A stretch of 64,000 nt of DNA from Zygaena filipendulae (lineage: Eukaryota > Arthropoda > Insecta > Lepidoptera > Zygaenidae): positions 6,098,501 through 6,162,500 of the forward strand of contig OU015669.1 in the NCBI GenBank assembly GCA_907165275.2, in the 5' to 3' direction. Below, one piece after another: positions 1 to 10,719 of the stretch. How positions within the stretch are numbered: position 1 is the first letter of the stretch; the number at the start of each line of letters is the position of its first letter. The notes below the pieces were generated by a model. That model made no database searches. It was not told the DNA's origin and was given only the letters and a program-made list of their open reading frames with translations. A program made the position numbers and the translations under genes.

Positions 1-2940
1 TTAATTAAGTTTAAAATATTTTTTGTGCTTACTTACTCTAAAAACAAGTCGTAAATAGAGTAGTAAATTGAAAATTTACGCTCAACATTAAAAATATCCA
101 CATAAAAATGCAATCAAACTTCGTAATTCAAAATGGAATTAAACTTTCGATAAATACCTAAATGATGACAACCAAAAAATCGTTTGTTTCATTACGATAG
201 GAATTATTGTATTTGTAAAGCCATTAGGCGGTAAGCCGTTGATAATTATTATCTTTGACGCGTTTAATGGGATAAGTGTTTGGAAGCTGACGACTTGTTT
301 CTCTATTGACTAGAGGTTAATATACCTACAAAAGCCCTTTGTACTACTAACGCGGTCTTAGTGATTGATGGAGGGAGAAAGTGCAGCCTCTTTTCCATTA
401 ACTTTACATTTTTTTACTTATGATCGTTACTACCACGACATCGTGAACTCACGACTTGCCCGTGCATACCTACCTACGTATATCTATATACAGACTGAAA
501 TATAAATGATTAAAAACCTTTTATAATGAAAATCTAAAATGTGGTTTCTATATGCATTTATAATAATTTCTTTAGAGTACCTATCTGCTTTGACTGAAAT
601 CTTCGTGAGTGAAATCGCAGTTATAACTATACATAGTAATGAAATAAATGTAATCCTGTACTGTATATCTGAAGTAATATTATTCGCAAATAAAACAATT
701 ACAACTGATAATATACAAGTTTTGTATTTTTGCTTTTTTTAAATTTGTTATGATATCGATAAACTTTTCCCAAACAAGTGATACTGAAATATATAAAACT
801 TTCTATATTTTAATCCTCGTTTAAAAATTATATAGGGTGTACAAGTCTACAATTAATTAACGTCGTTTATCACAGTGTAACATTTTGCCGTTTGGTCATA
901 ACATCGCATAGTAAAAATGTTTAGAGTTCCGCATTATTTGCCTTGGGTAAAAATTGCCTTTATGTAGATAATATTATAATATTATTGTGACTAAATCACG
1001 CAAAGCCTTTACAGTGCCTTTTTTGTTTCTGTTAAATTAATTCGGTTTTATAGTTTATGCTCGCTCGTACAACGTTACGAAAAAAATATAATAGCTATTA
1101 TGAAAAAAATTATAAAAAAAATGCATGAACAGATAATTTTAAAAGTGAACAAAAAGACTTTTTATGTGCCCTATGTTTCATTCTTATTGTAGTTTGTACT
1201 TTTGTCTAGACATTGTCTTACGAAAATTTAGAATATAAGAAAATTTCCTCTTTATAATAATAAGATACATGCAATATGCGCACGGAACCCGTACCACTTT
1301 TGTCTCCAGCGCACAGTATGCTGCGTTGTTTTTGCTCGCTGCTACATCGATCAAAACGATAGTTGATGGGCGGAAGTGCAAGATATTAATGTAATAACTA
1401 CATACTGCACTTACTGTTAGATACCTTACTTTAACATAGACAAATAATGTAGCGATTACTGAGCAAAGGTTCCTCGTACCTTATGATACAAGACCTCATT
1501 GCACCTTAAAAATAGCTTCATACAATATGTAAAAGACATAAAAGAGGCACAACAATCTCTTTGAAACCTTATCCAAACCTCATAGATCTTGACATCTAAA
1601 CTTTACAAGTGAACTTGTAAAATTACTTTGTTGTTAAAACTATTCAATCAGGATAAACAGGATGACAGTCATGAGCATCACTAATGTGCCAATTTTAACC
1701 TTAGCTTCAAAAGTAATAGATTTTTATCAGCGCGTTGTGCCTATAGCGTCTCCTTGGCTACTCTAGCTGGAAATAGCTTAACGCACCTGAAAGCTATTAA
1801 CGTTAGATTCTTATAAACTCTGAGGACTGTTTTACGAGTAACTAGGTAGGTATGAAGAATTTAAATTACTCGAAAATTATATAAAACAATATCAAACAAC
1901 AAAATACCTAATAGTAGTTTCATGATAAAAAACTATTAATTATTCTTACTAAACTAAATATTCTTACACAGCATATTAACAAGATATGGCAGTTGCTCGT
2001 AACATTATTCTCTTAAACTTTTAATAAGTATTTGAATATCATCACGCACGAATCTCACATTAGTAACTTCATAGTGTAATTTTTTTTCAACGAAAGTTAG
2101 TGAGTTATCAATAAGAATTAAACTGTATAGATTTGTATTACCAATGTAACCTCATTTTCATAAAAAAAAAATCAAAGATAAACTCAATCATTGCGAACAA
2201 AAAGTGTTAAAGCCATCATGTCAGCATTCAACGTATCTTAGCGAACCTGCCTCTGTTTAACGGATTGCGACGATTAAATTGTAATTATACTGTCGATAGA
2301 GAAGTGACACTTAACACATCGATATGTTGTACGGTAGGTACGGTATCGATGTAAAGAATCGATGCTACAGTTTTTAGATCTATAAACACCCCTTTTTAAA
2401 AAAAAATATACAGATTTTAATTAAAACGCTCTTTTGTCTGTTTCACTCGATTGGTACGTAGTATGCTGGTATGTACAGAGAAATGCGACCACACTTATAA
2501 CTTTATTAGTGTAGGTACTGACTATATCTATAGTGCTATGGGTATGATTAGAAGCTTTTCTTTCACTCTATGATTCTGAAGTATACGTAACTCCGATTAA
2601 ACTCAATATTGCAATGCAAACAAACTGACCTAATTATGTATCCAAACTTTAAGTCGCACCACCCCGTACACTAAAAGTTAAAAAAAACTATGTGCTGAAA
2701 CTGACACGCCGTTACTGACACGTACCTAATACTGAATATAGAAAATATAGATACCCTTACTATGAAACACACACATAATATAATAATAATGCCCGCTATT
2801 AAGTGAAATAGGTCAACTCAAACTGAGACGCACTTCTGAACAAACTTCAAACTTGTAATGCATAAATTTTCATAGAAAATTTTGCATATAGACTAGTAAT
2901 TATTTAAATTTATTACTCATTATCACTCACTACATGATAT
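1..2940. other. AT-rich noncoding stretch
   Basis: I see no gene, tRNA or clear repeat structure here. Open frames are short and AT-rich. A cluster of ATCGAT words lies at about 2290-2365. The stretch could be intron or intergenic DNA. Confidence 0.5.
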
Positions 2941-2960
2941 TATAAAACAAAGTACTCTGC

Positions 2961-3015
2961 CGCGTCTGTCTGTCTGTCTGTTCGCGATAAACTGAAAAAC
3001 TCTTGAGAGAGGTTT
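2961..3015. repeat. (GTCT)n microsatellite in repeat remnant
   Basis: Four GTCT units (about 2964-2981) are followed by TTCGCGATAAACT. The same arrangement recurs near 20,625-20,660 inside a dispersed repeat, so this is probably a truncated copy of that repeat and not a free microsatellite. Confidence 0.5.
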
Positions 3016-3122
3016 AGCTTTATAATTTGTTAATGTTTTGTGTAAATCTTAAAGAAATAGTTGTTTAAAATGTCTAAACACACATTTCTATGATATAACA
3101 AACTTCTGCTCTGTTCTTTCAG

Positions 3123-3299
3123 CGAGCTTCTTATAAAAAGGTTAACGCAAAGGTTTCGGAGTGCGTCTGTATGACCATGGAAGTAATCACGCAAATCCTA
3201 TCAATATGCAAATGCGGCGACATGGCACGCGACCCCAGCTCTATGAATTCTTACGTACCGTTTACCCCGGCTACCAAGCAGACCACAGCCGTTGTTTAA
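3123..3299 (+). CDS. Possible terminal coding exon, unrecognised
   Basis: A pyrimidine-rich acceptor (TCTGTTCTTTCAG, ending at 3122) is followed directly by 58 open codons and a TAA stop at 3297-3299. The reading begins RASYKKVNAKVSECV and ends TPATKQTTAVV. The stretch is richer in G+C than its AT-rich surroundings and the other frames are closed, which favours a real exon. No family is recognised. There is no ATG near the 5' end, so it would be an internal or last exon of a + strand gene whose other exons lie outside the window or were missed. No AATAAA was noticed close downstream. Chance remains a serious alternative. Confidence 0.28.
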   Translation, partial: RASYKKVNAKVSECVCMTMEVITQILSICKCGDMARDPSSMNSYVPFTPATKQTTAVV

Positions 3300-3487
3300 C
3301 ATTATTATTATATCTAGAAGGTCGAATCGCAGACTAAAAAGCTCTAAAAATAGTAAGTACTTACACTAAAAGCCTTTTCAAAGACTTGTAAAGCATGATA
3401 GAGAAATGGATTTATTCTAACTTTACCTGAACTATACGAGCACTAACAACAAAGCCAAAGTAAATTCAATTACTAATCTATACCTAG

Positions 3488-4086
3488 TAATATTATAAAG
3501 AGCAAAAGTTTGTGAGTTTGTGAGCTTGTGACGTTGTAGGGGGTAATCTCTGGATCTACGGAACCGATTTTGAAATTATTTCACTTATAGAAAGCTATAA
3601 CAGTGAACCTGAGTGTCATAGGGTACTCTTTATTCCGGAATTCCCTCGGGAACTCCGAATTTCCCGCGGGTAAAACCACGGGGGAACAGCTATCTCTGGA
3701 TCTACCGAACCGATTTTGAAAATTCTTTCACTTATGGGAATCTACAGTGATCCTGAATGACTTAAAGTACTTTCTATCCCGGAATTCCCGCGGGAACTCC
3801 GGAGATTGTGAGTTTGTGAGGTTGTAGGGGTAATCTCTGGATCTACTGAACCTATTTTAAAAATTTTTTCACTTATAAGAAGCTACAGTGATCCTGAGTG
3901 ACATATGGTACTTTATATCCCGGAATTCTCGCGGGAACTCAGGAGTTTGTGGGGTTGTTATCTATGGATCTACTTATTATAGGTAGGAAGCTAAAGTGAT
4001 CCTGAATGACATAGGGTCCTTTTTATGTCGGAATTCCCATGGGAACTCTGAAATTACCGCGGGTGAAACCGCGGGGGTCAGCTAGT
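3488..4086 (-). repeat. CTAGCTG/GCGGTTTCACCCGCG family, internally amplified
   Basis: The copy ends at the right with GGGTGAAACCGCGGG and CAGCTAGT and begins with TAATATTATAAAG. Inside, a unit starting CTCTGGATCTAC (or CTATGGATCTAC) and continuing GAACCGATTTTGAAA ... CCCGGAATTCCCGCGGGAACTC occurs four times, starting near 3548, 3691, 3835 and 3962 (period about 127-144). Other copies of the family carry this module once, so it was expanded in tandem here. Confidence 0.75.
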
Positions 4087-4336
4087 AAGTTATCATCGTA
4101 TACTTTATGATCAGACTCGTACAGCAGATCCCGGGGGCTTAGATTCTTTATTGGTTAGTTAATTATATAAGTGTTTCGTTATTATGAGTGATATACGACG
4201 TTTAAATCAATATCACTATATCTTTATAAATCTATTAAATAATATATACAATTTTTTTAATCTATTGATAAAAAGTCATAACTTATGATCGAGAATTACA
4301 AAAATAAAATTTACCAGTAAAAACCATAAATTAAAA

Positions 4337-4717
4337 AACCGACTTCCAAAAACACAAAACTAAAAATCTTAAAAATAAAACGTTAAAAATAACAACATAC
4401 CGATTTAATCCAAAAGACAAAAACACACGTAATATTATTATTGGGTTGTGCTACCACTAATCGGTTTGAATTCGGTGACAAGCCCGCTGGTGTCTGCCCA
4501 CTTGGGTTGTCCTGCTCACCAAGAGCTGGTGGCGGGAGTCGACTTAGCCCATCTACCTCCTCCATATTTGGCTTGTCACCGACTTCATACCGATTAGTGG
4601 TAGCACAAACCAATAATAATATTATGTGTGTTTTTGTCTTTTGGATTAAATCGGTATGTTGTTATTTTTAACGTTTTATTTTTAAGATTTTTAGTTTTGT
4701 GTTTTTGGAAGTCGGTT
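4337..4717. repeat. Snapback element with 148-bp arms
   Basis: 4337-4484 and 4570-4717 are inverted copies that differ at only a few positions. Outer ends are AACCGACTTCCAAAAACAC and its complement; the loop is about 85 bases. The two similar 76-residue open frames on opposite strands here are a by-product of the inverted arms, not genes. The outer AACCGACTTCC motif recurs at 5585-5657 and at 10,356, so it marks the end of a dispersed lepidopteran repeat. Confidence 0.8.
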
Positions 4718-4854
4718 TTAATTTTTTTGTTAAAATTTTGTTTATTTCTCGCTTTTAAGTGACTTAGTTTGTAATTTCTCTAAGTTGCAATAGCCTCATG
4801 TAAACTGCTCATCACCTTTTACAAAATATTGCTTTTCCCGATGCAGGGACGTTA

Positions 4855-5657
4855 ATTATTGAGGAGTTCTCCTGGTACATCATCATCAGTTCCACTTCAC
4901 CATATACATTGTGACGAGCATAAATTGTTTAGAAACCATATTAAAGTTAACGAATCGGAATCTGTGAAATACCTATTATTTAGTAGTTCTGATGACCATC
5001 TGTGGTCTTCATCATCAGTTCCACTTCTTCAAATTTTACTTTCCGAAAGCAACTAAACGATTTACTATAAAAAATCTAAAAATCGCTATAGATGTACCTA
5101 TAATTTTTGAAGAGTTCCCTCGATTACTCCAAGATCCCATCATCAGATCTCGACTTGGTCACAATGAAATCAATTTGAGAGTATCCCCTTTCAAACAAAA
5201 AAACAATTTTTGAAATCGCTCCAATCGGAATCCGTGAAATACGTATTATTGTTGAGTAGTTCCGATGACCATCTGTGGTCTTCATCATCAGTTCCACTTC
5301 TTCAAATTTTGCTTCAAATTCAAATGAATGATTTACTATAAAAAATACCCAAATCGCTATAGGTGTGCCTATAATTTTTGAAGAGTTCCCTCGATTTCTC
5401 CAAGATCCCATTATCAGATCTGGACTTGGTGGCAATGGGACCTAATTGGGAGTATACCCTTTCAAACAAAAAAAGAATTTTCCAAATCGGTCCAACCGTC
5501 TTCGAGTAATCGGTGAACATACATAAAAAAAAAAAAAAAAAAAAACAAAAATACATACAATCGAACATAGAACCTCCTCCTTTTTGGAAGTCGGTTAAAA
5601 AAAAAAAAACATACATACAATCGAACATAGAACCTCCTCCTTTTTGGAAGTCGGTTA
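4855..5657. repeat. Tandemly duplicated repeat with GGAAGTCGGTT ends
   Basis: A unit containing GATGACCATCTGTGGTCTTC, then GAAGAGTTCCCTCGATT and CCTTTCAAACAAAAAAA, occurs twice with a period of about 273 bases (anchors near 4991 and 5264), plus a partial first copy from 4859. The right end is a 60-base tandem pair (ACCTCCTCCTTTTTGGAAGT... at 5570-5597 and 5630-5657) separated by A-runs. The A-runs suggest a retroposed tail. Open frames here are shadows of the repeat. Confidence 0.7.
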
Positions 5658-5664
5658 AAAATTA

Positions 5665-7365
5665 CTAGATCACACATTATGATATCTATCATATCATTTT
5701 TCAAAAAGAATAATTAATTACTTAAAACACATTGCTCGAGTTCGTGCTTATATAGTTGCGTGATTTTTGGTTTTATGCCAAACTAGTAGGTATGACATGT
5801 AGGAACGTACAGTCTAGATAACCAAATTACGATCGTTTCGCGTGTTCGCTAAATTCACGTGTCGACATTTTATGTCATCGTAAACTCATGATTTTAGTCA
5901 AGCTTTTAGTTTCATCGGCGACTTCGTATGCTTTGATATCATTCCCATCTAAACGAGAAGAAAATTTTTCAAATTTAACATAGATGTACTTTAAACAAAG
6001 TTAGCCTCTACAGAATCTACAAATATTTATGTATTTTTTTTAAAACAAACGAAAAGCATTTTAAAACATGTATTATTATTATTATTATTATAATTTAAAA
6101 TGTTATAGAACTGAACTAAAATGTAAAATTAAAATAAATATTAGTAGCTGAACTAAACTGTAAAACTAGCAATAGGTGGCTAATTATGGATTTTCCTCAA
6201 CGATATAAATATATTTGTTTTATAATTAGATCATTTTGTTGCAAATGTACCCATCATTAAATTTTTTTCAATAGTTTTACTAAATTCTTTATTTAGTAAA
6301 ATAATATTCTAGTTTAAGTGAAAAACTTAAACAAGAGGGTTTTCGACATAGCCTCGACACGATTTGACCAAATGAGGCCAACTGCTAAGTATATGGTAAT
6401 AAATTCTGCACAAAACAAAGTCCAGTCCTACCCTAAGTTACCTACACTAAATTATTATCAGCCCACTAAATCGTGGGTTCTAACATTTTACTATTTACCT
6501 GAAAGATATATATTCTCCACGCGACCAATCATACTTCTGAAAATTATACAGATTTCAAACTAACGAGAACTAAATTCAAATTATCTTCGTCTATTATATT
6601 TGATTGCTAATAAATACTCCATCCCGATCTAAATCTATAAAATCGGTATACTAATGGAAAAATTTCAATATAAATTCAGATTATCAAAGCACAGCGCGTA
6701 GCAAAACCACTTTTGTCGCCGAGACAATAGAAGATGCAGCCTCTATATTTTTTTATACCTGAAATACTGTCTGGGATAAAGAAATATAAATAAGTAGGCC
6801 AGCAGCCAGAGACATGGAGCAAATACGCAACAGATCACGCTAAGTAAAGAAATATGCTCTTTAATAGTGGGTTACGCTGAAGAAGAAAAAACTAAATATT
6901 TATTATGCTTTTTTTTGTGTAAGAACTCCGCACGAATTAAATCATAATGATGTAGAGTTCAACGCACCGCCTATAGAGCTCTGTGCTACGGCTGAAACTC
7001 CGCAACCGATCGTTGTAGCCATTACTAAGTGGGCACTGATTGCGCACCCTTTCAACCCAGTATTGCTTGTTTTAGAGCATCTTTATGTAGTATTTCAGCA
7101 GAAAATCACAGTAATTTTTTTAATGTTCCCATAATATATGTCATAAATAAAACCCTGAAAACCTTAAGTATTATTATTCTAACTCTTCTTTTACTTTAGC
7201 ATATTAAATATTAATCAAAATTGATTATTTATCAAACAACGTTTTGTAAAATTGATCCTAATTCCTTCCCTGAAACGCGTAGTTCTAAATCTTGTAATAA
7301 CGTTTCACTTTACATGATCCACCATCTTATCATCTCGACTGAAATTTTTTCAAAAATTTAAAATT
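5665..7365. other. Noncoding stretch
   Basis: No gene recognised. It contains an (ATT)n run at about 6070-6090 and otherwise AT-rich unique-looking sequence. If the minus-strand gene model is right, this is intron following the 7374-7435 exon. Confidence 0.45.
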
Positions 7366-7373
7366 TCACAAAC

Positions 7374-7435
7374 CTGTTCTTTCCGTGGCCGATTTTGTAG
7401 AGTTCGACGTGCTTGAATTGGGCGTAGGTTGCCAT
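7374..7435 (-). CDS. Alternative first coding exon (proximal), unrecognised gene
   Basis: On the minus strand ATG at 7435-7433 sits in a good start context (A at -3, G at +4: CAACGATGG). It opens MATYAQFKHVELYKIGHGKN, then two bases AG and a donor CAG|GTTTGT. The exon is 62 bases, ending in phase 2 (two bases of the next codon). Reading on past the donor gives AT-rich low-complexity sequence, which supports splicing there. A GC-rich region with an initiator-like motif lies directly upstream. The distal exon pair of the same strand (54823-54881, 47059-47160) also ends in phase 2 with a G, so both could join one shared downstream exon left of the window. The protein family is not recognised. 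The joint-gene idea is inference; the exon itself has start context, donor and composition in its favour. Confidence 0.55.
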
Positions 7436-7549
7436 CGTTGATATATATAACACGAAGTGATTTAGCACACGAGAGAGGACACTGCGCGAACCCGACGGCG
7501 GTGCTCGAGGAACAACTTGGACGTGCGTACTCAACGGCTAACGTCAGCT

Positions 7550-7728
7550 GACTGAGCGCGCGCGAGCCAGAACCCTCACTTATGTCGATGCTGCCACCCT
7601 CCGCCCGCGCGTGAAAAGCGATCCGCGCAGGCGCCACTGCTACGCCACTTCCGCAATGCTTGTTTTGTTTTTTTTTTTTCTTCATCCTCGAGTCCTTCCT
7701 CGGCCAGTCCTGTTAGCTCGTGACGTAA
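7550..7728 (-). promoter_or_regulatory. Likely core promoter of proximal exon
   Basis: The block 7440-7720 is far richer in G+C and CpG than the surroundings. On the minus strand it holds an arthropod initiator-like TCAGTC at 7555-7550, which would give a 5' leader of about 118 bases before the ATG at 7435. A CRE/ATF-like TGACGTAA lies at 7721-7728. No convincing TATA box or DPE was found at the expected spacing. Confidence 0.4.
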
Positions 7729-7900
7729 GCCACACATGTACCAGCTAGTGTGAACAACGAACCCGGGCAGGTAACTGAATACACAATGACAAACACTAAA
7801 CGGGTTTCTAGCTTAGATCGATGAAAAGAGGGTTGATAAAAAAGTCGTATAGTTTTAAAATGTACGCTTAACGCTACTGATAAAAATGTTGCTTGTCATT

Positions 7901-8305
7901 GCTGTCCCCCGCGATTTCATCCGCGGTAATTTCGGAGTTCCCGCGGAGGTTGCGGGAAAAAAGTACTCTATGTCCTTCAGTTCCCGCGGGAATTCCGGGA
8001 TAAAAACTATCCTATCTTTTAAGTTGGACCATATTATAAATGGTTACAAAATTTTATCAAAATCCGTTCAGTAGTTTCGGAGTCCATCGCGGACAAACAA
8101 CGTGACACGTGATTTATATATATTAGACTAGCTGTCCCCCGCGATTTCATCCGCGGTAATCCCGCGGGAATTCCGGGATAAAAACTATCCAATCTTTTAA
8201 GTTGGACCATATTATAAATGGTTGCAAAATTTTATCAAAATCCGTTCAGCAGTTTCGGAGTCCATCGCGGACAAACAACGTGACACGTGATTTATATATA
8301 TTAGA
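7901..8305 (+). repeat. CTAGCTG family, head-to-tail dimer
   Basis: Two tandem copies (7901-8126 and 8127-8305). Each runs from GCTGTCCCCCGCGATTTCAT to a tail AACAACGTGACACGTGATTT and TATATATTAG. The second lacks the segment between the GCGGTAAT motif and the CCGCGGGAATTCC motif. The same dimer type is seen at 17893-18318 and, rearranged, at 43722-44007. Confidence 0.8.
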
Positions 8306-8406
8306 TTTACTATTATATTGTTTTATTTGATAATTAATGCCTAGGAGGTAACCGCGTGTAGTTCTTGGTATGTGCAGTGAAAATAGTAATAGTAAGTACA
8401 TAACTA

Positions 8407-8523
8407 CACTCGAGAGCAATGAATCCAGGTCACTTAAAGAATCCTAAAAATCTCGGAAACTAAAAATGCTAGGTTAATGCAATAAATCGTATTTAATAGA
8501 CAATGTAATACTCCTTAAATGAA
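8407..8523 (+). repeat. Left inverted repeat of Tc1 element
   Basis: Begins CACTCGAGAGCAATGAATCC next to TA and ends ...CTTAAATGAA. It matches the complement of 9861-9977 along its whole length with few substitutions. Confidence 0.92.
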
Positions 8524-8709
8524 GGTATTAAAACTTCTTAGTTATTGTAAAGTTATATCATAAAAAAATCAAACTTGAAAAAGGGCCACTTTCGAAGATG
8601 GAACTACGAAATTACAGCATTTGGTTTTGCTTTTGTTTGTAATCTGTCATTTATGTGGGTACATAAACCATGTTGATAGTGCTCTATATTCATTATTCAA
8701 GCTGAAATT

Positions 8710-9729
8710 ATGTCGCTTACGCCTGAAGAATGCACCAGAATACTTACAATGCTGGAAACCGGCCGGAGTCAGCGCGATACAGCCAGGACTGTCGGTGTGT
8801 CGCTGTCAACAGTACAAAGAGTTCTCCGACGTTACGAAGAAACTGGTTCTAACCTACGCAGACCAGGAACGGGCAGAACCAGGTGTACCACAGCACGAGA
8901 AGACCGATACTTGGTGAACACCATGCTTCGAAATCGCTTTCTCACAGGAACTGAACTCACAAATCAGTTTCGACGCCTCGGAGGAAGTAACCCAAGTGCA
9001 TGGACAGTAAGACGTCGGCTTGCTGAATCTAACTTAAAACCCCTTAGACCTGCAAACGGCCCTAAACTGGAGCGTGCGCATCGTATTTCAAGACTAAGAT
9101 ATGCCCAGAGCCACGTAAATTGGAGTATTGAAGATTGGTCAAAAGTTATGTTCTCCGACGAATCAAAATTTATGCTCTACAAGCACGATGGAAGACACAG
9201 AGTGTATCGAAGACCAGGGGAAAGATTCAAGCAAGCATGCAGCGAAGAAAAAGTAGCCTACGGTGGTGGGTCTGTACTTGTGTGGGCCGGAATTTCTTCT
9301 GAAAGTCGCACAGAGCTGGTGATCATAGAAAACGGCTCTTTAACTAGCGTAAGATATGTGGAAGAAATCCTCAATGATCACGTTGGTCCATTTATGGTCA
9401 ATTTAGGTGAGGATGCTATATTTATGCATGACAATGCCCGACCTCATACAGGTAGGATTGCGAATGACTACCTTCAAGAGATGAACATTACTCGTATGGA
9501 GTGGCCAGCGCGCAGCCCGGATATCAACCCGATCGAGCATGCTTGGGACGAGCTAGGCAGATGCGTAAAACAACGAAACCCTCCCCCAATCACGCTTCGT
9601 GAGCTCAAAATTGCTCTCACAGAGGAATGGGAGAATATTCCCCAAAATCGTATAAGGAACTTGGTGTACAGCATGCCAAACCGCGTAAACGCAGTAATGG
9701 AAGCACGAGGAGGCAATACGAAGTATTAA
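8710..9729 (+). CDS. Tc1/mariner superfamily transposase, DD34E
   Basis: 339 residues, the usual length for a Tc1 transposase, which cuts its element out by hydrolysis at the inverted repeats and joins it into a TA site. Residues about 1-110 look like two helix-turn-helix DNA-binding parts (GRSQRDTARTVGVSLSTVQR, then TGTELTNQF ... TVRRRL), joined by an arginine-rich RRPGTGRTR segment resembling the GRPR linker. The catalytic core follows: D150 in VMFSDESKF, D241 in FMHDNARPH and E276 in SPDINPIEH, with exactly 34 residues between the last two, the Tc1 signature. No stop or frameshift is present, so all acidic residues needed are there. The ATG at 8710 follows the left inverted repeat by about 190 bases. 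An overlapping frame from 8621 is a shadow. Whether it is expressed cannot be seen from sequence. Confidence 0.95.
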   Translation: MSLTPEECTRILTMLETGRSQRDTARTVGVSLSTVQRVLRRYEETGSNLRRPGTGRTRCTTAREDRYLVNTMLRNRFLTGTELTNQFRRLGGSNPSAWTVRRRLAESNLKPLRPANGPKLERAHRISRLRYAQSHVNWSIEDWSKVMFSDESKFMLYKHDGRHRVYRRPGERFKQACSEEKVAYGGGSVLVWAGISSESRTELVIIENGSLTSVRYVEEILNDHVGPFMVNLGEDAIFMHDNARPHTGRIANDYLQEMNITRMEWPARSPDINPIEHAWDELGRCVKQRNPPPITLRELKIALTEEWENIPQNRIRNLVYSMPNRVNAVMEARGGNTKY

Positions 9730-9860
9730 AATTCAAGAAAATCGTAATAAAGTTCAAAAATTTCATGTTTCCTATTTTTGTTTTAAGGAGAGATCAGCAG
9801 TTTTTTTCTTTATGTAATTTTGTGTTAATAAAATGTATGGTGACTCATATTTTTTTTACT

Positions 9861-9977
9861 TTCATTTAAGGAGTATTACATTGTCTATTAAATACAATTT
9901 ATTGCATTAACCTATCATTTTTAGTTTCCGAGATTTTTAACATTCTTTAAGTGACCCGGATTCATTGCTCTCGAGTG
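9861..9977 (-). repeat. Right inverted repeat of Tc1 element
   Basis: Complement of the left repeat, ending ATTCATTGCTCTCGAGTG next to TA. It contains two-base and single-base differences from the left arm (for example GACCCGG against CCAGGTC in complement). Confidence 0.92.
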
Positions 9978-10355
9978 TATATGAGCTGTACTGTAAACAC
10001 CTACATACTGAGGGCCAATTCTGCTAACGCATAAAACAAAACGCACCACTCCCACCTCGTTAAGGGTCTCCCCACATATATGGATAATAGTTTACTGCAC
10101 AGCCGTCACGACGAGAGTGTGTGTGCGGAGACTGGAGAGAGATACAGGGAGTAAGAATGAGCGAGGGACTCAACATGCCCTGGAAATTCGTGCCTACATG
10201 TAACTTTAAAAAATGTTGACAAATCACGTGGTTTTACGCAGGTGAATGACCTTCACATAGGATTTATCGGCTCAACAGCAGCACTACAAAGTAAAGGGGT
10301 GTTGAATGACCTTTTAAGGTATGATCCATCACCTCGTTGGCTACTTGCGCGTTTA

Positions 10356-10425
10356 ATTTTTAACCGACTTCCAAAAAGGAGAGGTTCTGCATTCGGCTGA
10401 ATGTATGTTTTTTTTTTTTGAATAA
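10356..10425 (+). repeat. Fragment of AACCGACTTCC repeat
   Basis: AACCGACTTCCAAAAAGGAG followed by a T-run. It has the same end as the complex repeat at 4337-5657, in opposite orientation to the 5657 end. Confidence 0.55.
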
Positions 10426-10452
10426 TTTTCTTTTACGTATTTTTTTTCTATA

Positions 10453-10704
10453 TGGACATAGATAAGCAATGGTGTGTTAACCCACACTTAACACACACAC
10501 CCACAGTAATTTTGAGTAAATCGTATTTTAAAAGCAATAGCGCCATTTCTTGTCAACATTTTTTTATGTTCAACAATTTGTTAGTATTTAAACAATGTAA
10601 TAAGGTAAAAACATACCTAATTAAAAAACGTTCAATTACTCAATGAAGCGTTTTGTATCAATAACTTAAGATGTGGGTAACATGTTATTGCTTATCGGCG
10701 TCCA
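10453..10704. mobile_element. MITE, TGGACATAGATAAGCAAT family, copy 1
   Basis: A TA duplication (10451-10452, 10705-10706) encloses 252 bases with imperfect inverted ends TGGACATAGATAAGCAAT and ATTGCTTATCGGCGTCCA, each followed inward by TGTGTTAACCCACA-like sequence. A second copy is at 62938-63164 and a degraded inverted one at 48898-49085. No coding capacity is seen, so it is non-autonomous. Confidence 0.85.
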
Positions 10705-10719
10705 TATTTGAGTCGAGAA

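Larger units (their letters stand above)
8405..9979 (+). mobile_element. Complete Tc1-type DNA transposon
   Basis: A TA target duplication (8405-8406 and 9978-9979) encloses 1571 bases bounded by 117-base inverted repeats that begin CACTCGAGAGCAATGAATCC. Between them lies one uninterrupted transposase frame. Arms differ at only about half a dozen positions and the frame is intact, so the insertion looks young and could be active. It lies about 1 kb upstream of the proximal first exon at 7374-7435 and on the opposite strand. A degraded relative of its right end is at 59006-59131. Confidence 0.93.

Noticed and set aside
4383..4671. Two 76-residue frames on opposite strands with similar protein text
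   Set aside because: They arise only because the 148-bp arms are inverted copies; no independent coding evidence.
5124..5704. Overlapping minus frames of 80-103 residues with poly-Phe
   Set aside because: Translations of a tandem repeat and poly-A tracts.
7350..7685. 111-residue minus frame across the GC-rich block
   Set aside because: Reads through the splice donor and an A-run (KKKKK); the better reading is the shorter MATYAQ exon in another frame.
8621..8917. 98-residue + frame overlapping the transposase start
   Set aside because: Shadow of the Tc1 transposase in another frame.
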